From assembly GCA_020073485.1 (NCBI GenBank), contig JAIQFB010000024.1:1-64000 (forward strand): a DNA stretch of 64,000 nucleotides. Reading direction: 5' to 3'. Source of the DNA: Terriglobia bacterium. Its GTDB lineage: Bacteria > Acidobacteriota > Terriglobia > Acidiferrales > UBA7541. Shown here in pieces: positions 33,235 to 41,597 of this stretch. The notes beneath the pieces were generated by a model. That model ran no database searches. It saw only the letters and a list, made by a program, of their open reading frames with translations, and was not told the DNA's origin. Position 1 is the first letter of the stretch; each line of letters begins with the position of its first letter. Both the position numbers and the translations under genes were made by a program.

Positions 33235-34337
33235 AAATTCAAAGAATCACCTTGCGCGAAATCCGCATGCCCCTGGTGACGCCGTTTGAAACCAGCTTCG
33301 GCCGCCTCACCGGCCGCCGCATGCTCTTGGTCGAGGCCGATGCCGACGGCGTTTCCGGCTGGGGCGAATCAGTCGCCGGGGAAGGCCCCTTCTACGCCCC
33401 CGAAACGGTCGAGACCGCCTGGCACATCCTCCGCGATTTCATCTGGCCACTGCTCAAGGATCGCGAATTCGCATCCGCCTCTGAACTCTGGGAGATCCTC
33501 GCCCCCATTCGCGGCCACAATATGGCCAAGGGCGCGATCGAATCGGCCGTGTGGGACGCCGAGGCCCGCCAGAAAAACATCCCGCTCTGGAAACTTATCG
33601 GCGGCGTGCGCAACGAAATCCCCTGCGGCGTTTCCATCGGCATTAAACCAACGCTTGAGGAATTAGTTTCAACCGTCGAGCGCGAACTGGCCGCCGGATA
33701 CCAGCGCATCAAAATAAAAATCAAGCCGGGGAAAGACATCGAGCCCGTCGAAACCCTGCGCCAGCGTTTCCCGCGCATCCGCCTGATGGTCGACGCCAAC
33801 TCCGCCTACCGCCTCCCGGATTGGCCGCACCTGAAGCGCCTGGAAGCCTACTACTTGATGATGATCGAGCAGCCACTCGGCTGGGACGACCTCTACAGCC
33901 ACGCCGAATTGCAGCGCAAACTGGAAACCCCAATCTGCCTGGATGAATGCATCCACACGCTGGAACACGCCCGCGCCGCCATCGAACTCGGCGCCTGCCG
34001 CATCATCAACATCAAGCTCGGCCGCGTCGGAGGCTACACCCCGTCCAAACAAATTCACGACCTCTGCAAATCCCGCCAGATCCCGGTCTGGTGCGGCGGC
34101 ATGCTCGAATCCGGAATCGGCCGCGCCCACAACATCGCCCTCTCCACGCTCGAAAATTTCTCTCTCCCCGGAGACGTCACCGCCAGCCGCCGCTACTGGA
34201 CCGAAGACATCATCGAACCAGAGGTTGAAGTTTCTCCGCAGGGCACCATCCACGTCCCCGCCGCCCCCGGCATCGGCTACACCCCGCGCCTCGACCGCAT
34301 CGAAAAAATTTCCGCAAGAAAAGAGATTCTGAGCTAA
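33231..34337 (+). CDS. menC: N-acylamino acid racemase / o-succinylbenzoate synthase (enolase superfamily)
   Basis: A 368-residue member of the OSBS/NSAR group in the enolase superfamily. Metal ligands fall at Asp188 (DANSAY), Glu213 (IEQPL) and Asp238 (LDECI), almost the same numbers as in Amycolatopsis NSAR. The acid/base lysines are in KIKIKPG and IINIKLGR. The N-terminal cap starts MPLVTPFETSFG. The GTG at 33231 overlaps the GNAT stop. No men genes are nearby, and the GNAT neighbour favours amino acid racemisation over menaquinone synthesis. Confidence 0.87.
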   Translation: MKIQRITLREIRMPLVTPFETSFGRLTGRRMLLVEADADGVSGWGESVAGEGPFYAPETVETAWHILRDFIWPLLKDREFASASELWEILAPIRGHNMAKGAIESAVWDAEARQKNIPLWKLIGGVRNEIPCGVSIGIKPTLEELVSTVERELAAGYQRIKIKIKPGKDIEPVETLRQRFPRIRLMVDANSAYRLPDWPHLKRLEAYYLMMIEQPLGWDDLYSHAELQRKLETPICLDECIHTLEHARAAIELGACRIINIKLGRVGGYTPSKQIHDLCKSRQIPVWCGGMLESGIGRAHNIALSTLENFSLPGDVTASRRYWTEDIIEPEVEVSPQGTIHVPAAPGIGYTPRLDRIEKISARKEILS

Positions 34338-34385
34338 TCCAATTGTTCCGGCTGCTGTCCTGGTTTGAAATTTCCGTGAGGAATC

Positions 34386-34511
34386 GGAGGTCCGAGCTTC
34401 AGCTCGGACATTCACGCTTCGTGGGTTGTGGGCTTTAGCCCCTGAAGCTTCATGGGTTAAAACCCCATTTCCGGGGATCCTTTTCGTCGGGGCTGAAGCC
34501 CCGACCTCCGA
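34386..34511. repeat. Family 2 repeat cluster
   Basis: GGTCCGAGCTTCAGCTCGGA, GGGCTTTAGCCCCTGAAGC, GGGTTAAAACCCC and GTCGGGGCTGAAGCCCCGAC follow one another between the racemase and the dehydrogenase gene. The outer GGAGGTC and GACCTCC ends are also inverted, so the cluster could fold as one cruciform. Confidence 0.75.
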
Positions 34512-34602
34512 AATCTACTCGCTCTTCAAATTAGGACAGCGCCTTTTTCCGCCCTGCGTTGACCCCACCCGGCCGCCATGTTAGCGTTGCGCCCGAATCG
34601 CC

Positions 34603-35679
34603 ATGTCGGAAACGGAAATCTCGCAAGATCCCAAGCGCATCGCCGTAATCCCCGGCGATGGCATCGGCGTCGAAGTCACTCGCGAAGCTGTGAAAGTCCT
34701 CCGGGCCGCGACTCCCGAAAAACTTCAATTCACCGAATTCGATTGGGGCGCCGACCGCTACCTGCGCGACGGCACCTCGCTGCCCGCCGGTGCCGTCGAA
34801 ATGTTTCACCGCGACTTCGACGCCATCCTGTTTGGCGCGGTAGGCGATCCGCGCGTCCCCTCCAATCAACACGCCGCCGATATCCTCCTGGGCCTGCGCG
34901 CCAAACTCGACCTCTACGTCAACCTCCGCCCCGTCGAACTTCTCGACGATGCCCTAACCCCGCTGCGCAATCGGGCCACAAAGGATGTCCACTTCACCGT
35001 CGTCCGTGAAAACACCGAAGGCCTCTACGTCGGCGCCGGCGGCCATTTCCAGCGCGGTACCCCGCACGAAGTGGCCATCCAGGAAGACGTCAACACGCGC
35101 CGCGGCGTTGAGCGCATCATCCGCTACGCCTTTGAATTCGCCCGCAGCCGCCACCTGCGCCGCGTCTGCATGAGCGACAAATCCAACGCCCTCACCTTCG
35201 GTCATGAGCTTTGGCTGCGCGTATTCAAGGAATTGAAGAGCGAGTACGCGGACGTCGAATCGCGCCACCTCTACGTCGACGCCCTGGCCATGGAACTGGT
35301 CCGCGATCCCACCCAGTTCGACGTCATCGTCACCTGCAACCTGTTCGGCGACATCTTGAGCGACCTCGGTTCTCAGCTCGCCGGCGGCCTGGGCCTTGCT
35401 CCCTCCGGCAATATCCACCCCGGCCGAGTCTCGCTGTTTGAGCCCGTACACGGTTCCGCACCCAATATCGCCGGGAAAAACATCGCCAATCCCGCGGGCT
35501 CCGTGTTGTCCTCCGCCCTGATGCTCGATCATCTAGGCATGCCCGCGACGGCAAATCTACTGCGCGACGCCGTGAGCGCCTCGATCCGTGAGAAGCAGAC
35601 GACTCAGGATATTGGCGGAAATTTAGGAACGCGCGAGGCCGGAGACTGGCTCGCGGAATTTGTCGCCACTCGCGCTTAG
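34603..35679 (+). CDS. leuB: 3-isopropylmalate dehydrogenase-like enzyme
   Basis: A 358-residue beta-decarboxylating dehydrogenase. RIAVIPGDGIGVEV is the NAD-site opening, and NLFGDILSDLGSQLAGGLG and FEPVHGSAPNIAGKNIANP are family signatures. The substrate loop reads VRENTEGLYVG, which is common to homoisocitrate/isocitrate-type and some bacterial LeuB enzymes rather than the VRELTGGIYFG of E. coli LeuB. 3-isopropylmalate oxidation in leucine synthesis is likeliest, but a related hydroxyacid is possible. It is not with other leu genes. Its stop overlaps the convergent rhomboid stop. Confidence 0.82.
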   Translation: MSETEISQDPKRIAVIPGDGIGVEVTREAVKVLRAATPEKLQFTEFDWGADRYLRDGTSLPAGAVEMFHRDFDAILFGAVGDPRVPSNQHAADILLGLRAKLDLYVNLRPVELLDDALTPLRNRATKDVHFTVVRENTEGLYVGAGGHFQRGTPHEVAIQEDVNTRRGVERIIRYAFEFARSRHLRRVCMSDKSNALTFGHELWLRVFKELKSEYADVESRHLYVDALAMELVRDPTQFDVIVTCNLFGDILSDLGSQLAGGLGLAPSGNIHPGRVSLFEPVHGSAPNIAGKNIANPAGSVLSSALMLDHLGMPATANLLRDAVSASIREKQTTQDIGGNLGTREAGDWLAEFVATRA

Positions 35680-36365
35680 ACCGTCGCCGCTCGCCGCTGC
35701 TTCGGCCGCTTGCCGACCACTAGAATCGCCCCCAACAAAAACCCTCCCACGTGCGCCCACCAGGCCACGCCCCCTTGGTCGGTCATCCCCAGCGAAGCCA
35801 CGCCGCTGAAAAACTGAATAAAGAACCAGTACCCGAGCATCAGGAACGCCGGAATGCGGATGGTAAAGAATAGGAAGAGTGCCGGAATCAGCGTGGTCAC
35901 CCGCGACCTCGGATACAGAACAATGAATGCCCCCATGATCCCGGAAATCGCTCCGCTGGCCCCCACCGTGGGAATCTTCGAGCCCCAGCTGAACGCCGTG
36001 TGCACCACGGCCGATCCAATTCCGCATATAAAGTAGAAAATGAGATATTGAAAATGTCCCAGCGCCTCCTCCACGCTGCCTCCAAACACCCATAGAAACA
36101 GCATGTTCCCCAGCAGGTGCATCCACCCGCCATGCAAAAACATGCTGGTGAAATAGGGAAGAATGGTCTGGCCGAGGGAGGCGCCGTGTTTGGTGAACAG
36201 TAGTTCCACATGCGACGGCGTCAGGCCAAATGTGAAGATGAACTTGTTTCCAGCCTTGGGCGACAGCGTCAACTCATAAAAGAATGCCAGCGAGTTGGTG
36301 ACTATCAACAGGACCGTGACGACAGCAGCCCGCATCCTCACAATGTCCACGCGAAGGGGAATCAT
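35676..36365 (-). CDS. Rhomboid-family intramembrane serine protease
   Basis: A 229-residue protein with six to seven hydrophobic helices. The catalytic Ser138 is in GASGAISG and His205 in WWAHVGGFLLG. His83 and Asn87 of HGGWMHLLGN form the oxyanion-side motif. It cleaves transmembrane segments of unknown substrates. The ATG at 36365 has GGAGG upstream and overlaps the pfkB stop by four bases, so it is coupled to the kinase gene. The family length is normal. Confidence 0.93.
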   Translation of the reverse strand: MIPLRVDIVRMRAAVVTVLLIVTNSLAFFYELTLSPKAGNKFIFTFGLTPSHVELLFTKHGASLGQTILPYFTSMFLHGGWMHLLGNMLFLWVFGGSVEEALGHFQYLIFYFICGIGSAVVHTAFSWGSKIPTVGASGAISGIMGAFIVLYPRSRVTTLIPALFLFFTIRIPAFLMLGYWFFIQFFSGVASLGMTDQGGVAWWAHVGGFLLGAILVVGKRPKQRRAATV

Positions 36366-37336
36366 CTTGCCCTCCTCCCGGCCTCGGCAAGCTGATCCTC
36401 GGTAAACGCGCGCGGCCTGCGCGCGCCCTTGCGAACGAACTGCTCGATCTTCTTCAGCGGAGCAATCCCGCCGCGCGCCCCCGCCCCCAGACACGAAAGC
36501 CCAGCCGCCGCGCAGCAAAATGCCAGCAGTTCCGGCAACTGGAACCCGCGCACGATGCCGTAAGCAAACGCGCCATGAAAAATATCGCCCGCGCCCGTGG
36601 TATCCACGGGCTTGACGTCAAATGCAGGGCAGTAGTGGAACTTCGAGCCGTCCCAGGCCAGGACGCCATCCTCGCCCAAGGTCGCCGCCGCGAGCCGGTT
36701 TCCAAACCTTGCCGCAAGCTTGGGAAGGGACGCGAAAAGATCGGCGTCTCCGAACAGTCGTCCGGGAAAATCCCGCGAAGTGATGGCGTAATCCACATGC
36801 TCAAGTAACACTTCCACTCCTGGATACAGGTTGTCGAGGTCAACCGTTACTGGAATCTTCGCCTGTCGGGCCCATCGCGCGGCCGTCGCCGCCGCCCGGC
36901 AGTCGTGGCCGTCCACATGAAGCAGCCTCGAACGGACGACCCACTCCTTGCGTATCTCCCGGGGAAGCAGTTCCAGACGCGCGTCCCGCTTCCAGAGCAC
37001 CGTGCGTTCGCCGGTCTGCTCGTCGACCAGAATGAAAGAGGACTGGCTCTGGCAATTGTGGACCACGCTCCAGTGCGCCTCGACCCCGGAGCGTTTCATT
37101 TCCTCCTGCTGAAGTTTCCCCCAGGGGTCATCGCCGATCTTTCCGGCGTAGCGCGCTTTCAATCCCCAGCGCGCGCAGGCGGTGACGGCGCTGGCGACCT
37201 GCCCCCCGGGAAGCACCTCGGAGAAGCGAAACTCGACTTTGGAGTTGAAGGCGGGGAAGTGCGGAAGCCGGATGATCGTGTCGGTGGCATTCAGGCCAAC
37301 GCCCACGATATCCACGAGAGGAAGAGCTTTCGCCAC
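36362..37336 (-). CDS. PfkB-family carbohydrate kinase
   Basis: A sugar kinase of the ribokinase/PfkB family, 324 residues from the GTG at 37336. The N-terminal VDIVGVGLNATDTIIRL and LPGGQVASAVTACARWG form the substrate region. DTTGAGDIFHGAFAYG contains the catalytic Asp and anion hole of signature 2. It phosphorylates a sugar or nucleoside, but the substrate is not evident. The start is uncertain: the frame is open 47 codons further, but those residues are unlike any kinase. Coupling to rhomboid is by ATGA overlap. Confidence 0.83.
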   Translation of the reverse strand: MAKALPLVDIVGVGLNATDTIIRLPHFPAFNSKVEFRFSEVLPGGQVASAVTACARWGLKARYAGKIGDDPWGKLQQEEMKRSGVEAHWSVVHNCQSQSSFILVDEQTGERTVLWKRDARLELLPREIRKEWVVRSRLLHVDGHDCRAAATAARWARQAKIPVTVDLDNLYPGVEVLLEHVDYAITSRDFPGRLFGDADLFASLPKLAARFGNRLAAATLGEDGVLAWDGSKFHYCPAFDVKPVDTTGAGDIFHGAFAYGIVRGFQLPELLAFCCAAAGLSCLGAGARGGIAPLKKIEQFVRKGARRPRAFTEDQLAEAGRRAR

Positions 37337-37638
37337 CCAGACACTGTACGAAAAAATACGAAGGACGCAAGGGAAATGCGGGAGATGTGCGTCCGATAAT
37401 TTTTCAGGGCGCGTTTGCGAGTAAACATATTCTTGAAGGAGCTGCAGGAGCGCGTAAACACACGGCTTGCGCGGCAAGGTTTTGCGCGTGGTAGTGATGG
37501 ATTGATGTGATGGTAAGATTTTTTCATGGTTCCTAATTGATTCAGTTCATCGGGTGTGGTAAGTAACGAATTCAAGATTTCGTCGCGCGATTCTGCTTGC
37601 GTGTGATTCCCGGTCGGTCGGCGCGCCGACAAACAGAG
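37337..37638. other. Divergent intergenic region between pfkB and recO
   Basis: This is an AT-richer gap of 302 bases, near where the strand composition bias of the window changes sign. I searched it for DnaA boxes (TTATCCACA type) and found none. No clear promoter hexamers, RNA gene or repeat was recognised. Confidence 0.4.
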
Positions 37639-38412
37639 ATGCCAGTCAAGGAGTCGGAAGCGATCGTCCTGCGCAGTTTTCCGCTGGGTGAAGGCGACCG
37701 CGTGGTCAGCTTTCTCGACCGCCAGTCCGGCCGCGTCAAAGGCGTGGCGCGGGGAGCGCGGCTCACCAAGAGCCGCTTTGGCTCGACGCTCGAGTTGCTT
37801 TCCTACATCCGCATCTGGTATTTCGAGCGCGAAAACAGGGACCTGGTTCGCATCAATCAGTGCGAATTAATCGAGTCCTTCATGGACGTGCAGGCCGACT
37901 ACTCGTCGGGCATCGCCATGGCCCTGGTGAGTGAGGTTACCGAGGCCGTGCTCGGCGAAAAGGAACCTGCCGATCCGCAGTTTCGGCTGGTCCTGCTGAC
38001 CGCGCGCGCTATTCGCGCCCACGGGCCTTCGCCGGCCGTGCTTGCTTATTTTTGCTTGTGGACGGCAAGGCTCGGAGGCTGGCTCGGACCGCTGGATCGC
38101 TGCTCGCGCTGTGGCCGGTTGGTCGAGCAGGAGAGTTTATTTACGTCACCGGGGAATCCGGAGCTTTGCTGCTCGGATTGCCGGGACGGCTGGATGAAAC
38201 AAATATCTAAAGAATCACTTTTAGTTGGGCGGATGGCGCTTTCCGGGACCCTGGAACGATTGTTGAAGGAAAATCCATCGCCAGAGGCGCCCAAAGAAAT
38301 CTTAAGTTATGGTTTAGATGTTTTGGAGCATCACATCGAAAAGAAATTGATCTCAAGAAAAATCTTATTTCTGGGAGAGAGTGGATCCGTTGAAATCGAA
38401 TCTAAAGAATAA
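37639..38412 (+). CDS. recO: DNA repair protein RecO
   Basis: A 257-residue RecO. The N-terminal OB fold reads [20 protein letters not shown] and [12 protein letters not shown] four-cysteine zinc module lies near residues 155-180 (CSRCGRL and CCSDC). It loads RecA on gapped DNA with RecF/RecR. The ATG at 37639 matches the family start; 14 upstream codons are ignored. It overlaps the following glyQ start by 32 bases, so the recO-glyQ-glyS genes form an operon. Confidence 0.93.
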   Translation: MPVKESEAIVLRSFPLGEGDRVVSFLDRQSGRVKGVARGARLTKSRFGSTLELLSYIRIWYFERENRDLVRINQCELIESFMDVQADYSSGIAMALVSEVTEAVLGEKEPADPQFRLVLLTARAIRAHGPSPAVLAYFCLWTARLGGWLGPLDRCSRCGRLVEQESLFTSPGNPELCCSDCRDGWMKQISKESLLVGRMALSGTLERLLKENPSPEAPKEILSYGLDVLEHHIEKKLISRKILFLGESGSVEIESKE

Positions 38413-39361
38413 GATTAACATTGCGAAGAAGGGACCGACGTTTCAAAACCTCATCCTTCAGTTGCAAAAATATTGGGGCGACCGCGGCTGCGTGATCCAG
38501 CAACCCTACGACGTGGAAGTCGGAGCAGGCACCATGCACCCGGAAACTTTCCTCCGCGTCCTGGGACCGAGGCCCTACCGGGTGGCCTACGTGCAGCCGT
38601 CTCGTCGGCCCGCCGACGGTCGCTACGGCGAAAATCCCAACCGCCTCTTTAAACACCACCAGCTCCAGATCATTCTGAAGCCTGCCCCGGCCGACGTCCA
38701 GGACCTGTACCTGCAGAGCCTGGCGGCCATCGGCCTGCGCCTTGCCGACCACGACGTGCGCTTTGAGGAAGACAACTGGGAGTCGCCCACACTCGGCGCC
38801 TGGGGCATCGGCTGGCAGGTGCTCCTCGACGGCCTCGAGATCACGCAGTTCACTTACTTCCAGCAGAGCGGCGGCATTGACCTCGATCCGGTATCGGTCG
38901 AGCTGACCTACGGTCTCGACCGCATCTGTTCCTACCTGCAGGGCGTCGACAGCGTCTACGACGTGCGCTGGTCGGACGATCGCTCCTACGGCCAGGTTCG
39001 CCTGCTCGAGGAGCAGGAATTTTCGGCCTACAACTTCGAATACGCCGATCCGGTGGTGACGCGCAAGCTTTTCGAGTTGCATGAGAAGGAAGCCGGGCAG
39101 CTGCTTGACCGCTACAAGGGGCAGGGAGACAAGCGCGATCCACGGTTTCCTCTGCTCGCGGCATACGACCACTGCCTGAAATGTTCGCACCTATTTAACC
39201 TGCTGGATTCGAGGGGCGTGATCTCGACCACCGAGCGCGCCCAACTGATCGGCCGTGTGCGCCAGATCGCCTGCCGCACCGCCGCCGAGTTTCTCGCGAA
39301 ACAAAAGCAATCGGAATCGCTGCAGGAAAATACTACGGTAACGACAGGGGCCACCCGATGA
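38381..39361 (+). CDS. glyQ: Glycyl-tRNA synthetase alpha subunit
   Basis: A 326-residue class II synthetase subunit of the bacterial alpha2beta2 glycine enzyme. [39 protein letters not shown] and [19 protein letters not shown] are the standard N-terminal segments and contain motif 2 residues. The start is a GTG at 38381 with GGGAGAGA just before it; TTG 38390 is an alternative. It overlaps recO and, by ATGA, glyS. The C-terminus has a Thr-rich tail of about 15 residues. Confidence 0.96.
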   Translation: MDPLKSNLKNKINIAKKGPTFQNLILQLQKYWGDRGCVIQQPYDVEVGAGTMHPETFLRVLGPRPYRVAYVQPSRRPADGRYGENPNRLFKHHQLQIILKPAPADVQDLYLQSLAAIGLRLADHDVRFEEDNWESPTLGAWGIGWQVLLDGLEITQFTYFQQSGGIDLDPVSVELTYGLDRICSYLQGVDSVYDVRWSDDRSYGQVRLLEEQEFSAYNFEYADPVVTRKLFELHEKEAGQLLDRYKGQGDKRDPRFPLLAAYDHCLKCSHLFNLLDSRGVISTTERAQLIGRVRQIACRTAAEFLAKQKQSESLQENTTVTTGATR

Positions 39362-41499
39362 AGGGCGCGATGGATTTTCTGTTTGAGATCGGCTGCGAGG
39401 AAATACCCGCAGGGATGCTGCTGGGGGCCGTTAAAGAACTTCAAGCAATACTTGAGAAATATCTAAAGACCTATAATTTATTACTTGAAGCGCCTGTCGA
39501 AACCCTCGGGGCGCCTCGCCGGCTGGCGGCATCTTGCGCCAGCATTCGAGACAGGCAACCTGACGAAGTCAAAGAGCTAACCGGGCCGCCAAAATCGGTG
39601 GCGTACGACCCTGCAGGAAAGCCCACGCGCGCGGCCGAAAGTTTCGCCCAAAAAATTGGCATCCCAGTCGCCAAATTGACATTGGTGAACACCCCCAAAG
39701 GCGAATACCTTTCGGCCAAGCAGGTGATTAAGGGAAAGTCTGCAGCGGAAATCCTGGAGGATTTTCTTCCGCGCGCGGTGGCCGAGATTACCTGGCCGCG
39801 GAGCATGTACTGGACCGGCGCGGACGGCCTGCGTTTCATCCGGCCGATCCGGTGGGTGGTGGCGCTGCTGGGCGGCAAGCCCTTGAAATTTACTCTGGGC
39901 GACGCCCGGGCGGGGAACTTCACGGCAGGGCACCGTTTCCTGGGCAAATCGAAGATCCCGGTGCGCTCGGCCAAGGAGTATGTCCAGAAGTTGCGCGCCA
40001 ACTTCGTGCTGGTCCGCGCAGAGGAACGCAGAAAGAAGATTGAAACGGAACTCGCAAAACTGGCCGGGGGCAAGGGCTTGCGCATCCATGAGGACGCGCA
40101 TTTGCTGGACCTGGTGACCTATCTGAACGAGTACCCCACCGCAATTATGGGGGGATTCGATCCTGGGTACCTGGAATTGCCGGACGAGATCCTGATTACG
40201 GTGATGCGCGGGCATCAGAAATACTTTGCGCTGGAAAAGAAGGACGGGTCGCTCGCGCCGCACTTCCTGGCCATCATTAATCTGGATAAGGACCGCGCGG
40301 GTTTGATCCGCGCGGGACACGAGCGGGTGCTGCGGGCGCGGTTTGCGGACGCGAGGTTTTTCTGGGAGACGGACCAGAAATGTCGGCTCGCCGACTATCT
40401 GCCCAAATTGTCCGCCGTAACTTATCAGGCGAAGCTCGGAAGCTATGGCGACAAGGTCGAACGCGTGCGCGCCCTGGCCCGGTGGCTGGCCGAGCAATGG
40501 TTTGCCAGCGGTATACCGCAGGCCAGCGTCGGAGCAGCCGACCGCGCCGCCGAACTTGCCAAGTGCGACCTGGTCACGGACATGGTTCGCGAGTTTACCG
40601 AACTGCAAGGAGTGGTTGGCGGTCTGTACGCAAAAGCTCAAGGAGAACCTGAAGAAGTGGCCTGGGCTGTTTACGATCAATACAAGCCTGCCGGGCTGGA
40701 CGATCCCATTCCGCGAAACCTGACAGGGCAGGCGCTGGGTCTGGCCGACAAGATGGATTCGCTGGTCGGCTGCTTTGCCGTGGGGCTGATTCCTTCGGGT
40801 TCAAGTGATCCTTTCGCTTTGCGCCGGGCGGCCATGGGCATTGTGAAAATTCTGGTTGAAACCAAATTGCCAGTTTCACTTTCACTGATGATCGCGCGGT
40901 CGGCCCGCACACTCGAAAGCTCGGGACGCAAGATTCCGGTTTCACCGGAAGTGGAGAAACAGGTCCTGGAGTTCCTGCTCGACCGCGCCCGGTTTGTGCT
41001 GAAGGAACGGGCGGGCCTGGCTTATGACGAGATCAACGCGGGGCTGGCCGCCGGCGCGGACGATCTGGTGGACGCGGTGCGGCGCATCGAAGCCGTGAAG
41101 GCCATCCGCAAGACGAAAAACTTCGAGCCGCTGGCCGTGTCCTTCAAACGCATCCGCAAAATTCTGGACAAGGCCGGACCGGAATCGGGTTGGAAGCTTG
41201 CGGCAGTGCGCGCGGACCTGTTTGCCGAGGACGCCGAGTTGGACCTCTACCAACGCGCCGCGGAGGTGGCCAAGGAAGCGGATCACTACAAGCGGGAGAG
41301 CCGCTACCGCGAGGCGCTGCAGAAGATCGCGGGGTTGCGTCCGGAGGTGGACAAATTCTTTGAAGAAGTCATGGTAATGGCCGAGGACGAGAACGTGCGC
41401 AAGAACCGGCTGACGCTGCTCGCGGGATTGCTCGCGGAATTTTCGACGATCGCGGATTTCTCGGAAATCGCGGCGGCGGAGCCGGGGAAGTCAACCTAA
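39358..41499 (+). CDS. glyS: Glycyl-tRNA synthetase beta subunit
   Basis: A 713-residue beta subunit that supplies tRNA recognition. It opens with [17 protein letters not shown], has [10 protein letters not shown] near residue 45, the [12 protein letters not shown] segment, and [10 protein letters not shown] in the HD-like domain. The C-terminal anticodon-binding region ends in [19 protein letters not shown]. The length is normal. It is coupled to glyQ by overlap and is followed by ppdK after 98 bases. Confidence 0.96.
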   Translation: MKGAMDFLFEIGCEEIPAGMLLGAVKELQAILEKYLKTYNLLLEAPVETLGAPRRLAASCASIRDRQPDEVKELTGPPKSVAYDPAGKPTRAAESFAQKIGIPVAKLTLVNTPKGEYLSAKQVIKGKSAAEILEDFLPRAVAEITWPRSMYWTGADGLRFIRPIRWVVALLGGKPLKFTLGDARAGNFTAGHRFLGKSKIPVRSAKEYVQKLRANFVLVRAEERRKKIETELAKLAGGKGLRIHEDAHLLDLVTYLNEYPTAIMGGFDPGYLELPDEILITVMRGHQKYFALEKKDGSLAPHFLAIINLDKDRAGLIRAGHERVLRARFADARFFWETDQKCRLADYLPKLSAVTYQAKLGSYGDKVERVRALARWLAEQWFASGIPQASVGAADRAAELAKCDLVTDMVREFTELQGVVGGLYAKAQGEPEEVAWAVYDQYKPAGLDDPIPRNLTGQALGLADKMDSLVGCFAVGLIPSGSSDPFALRRAAMGIVKILVETKLPVSLSLMIARSARTLESSGRKIPVSPEVEKQVLEFLLDRARFVLKERAGLAYDEINAGLAAGADDLVDAVRRIEAVKAIRKTKNFEPLAVSFKRIRKILDKAGPESGWKLAAVRADLFAEDAELDLYQRAAEVAKEADHYKRESRYREALQKIAGLRPEVDKFFEEVMVMAEDENVRKNRLTLLAGLLAEFSTIADFSEIAAAEPGKST

Positions 41500-41597
41500 A
41501 GTATAGCTTGAGGTGTGATTGGAATTGAATTTTGTCGGCGGGCCGACATGGAAGCGATTGGCGACAACACGGAAGCAATCCTAAGGAGACGACAGTC

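Noticed and set aside
37337-37638. Replication origin at the skew switch
   Set aside because: No DnaA-box cluster, AT-rich unwinding element or dnaA/dnaN neighbourhood is present. The skew change is reported as an observation only.
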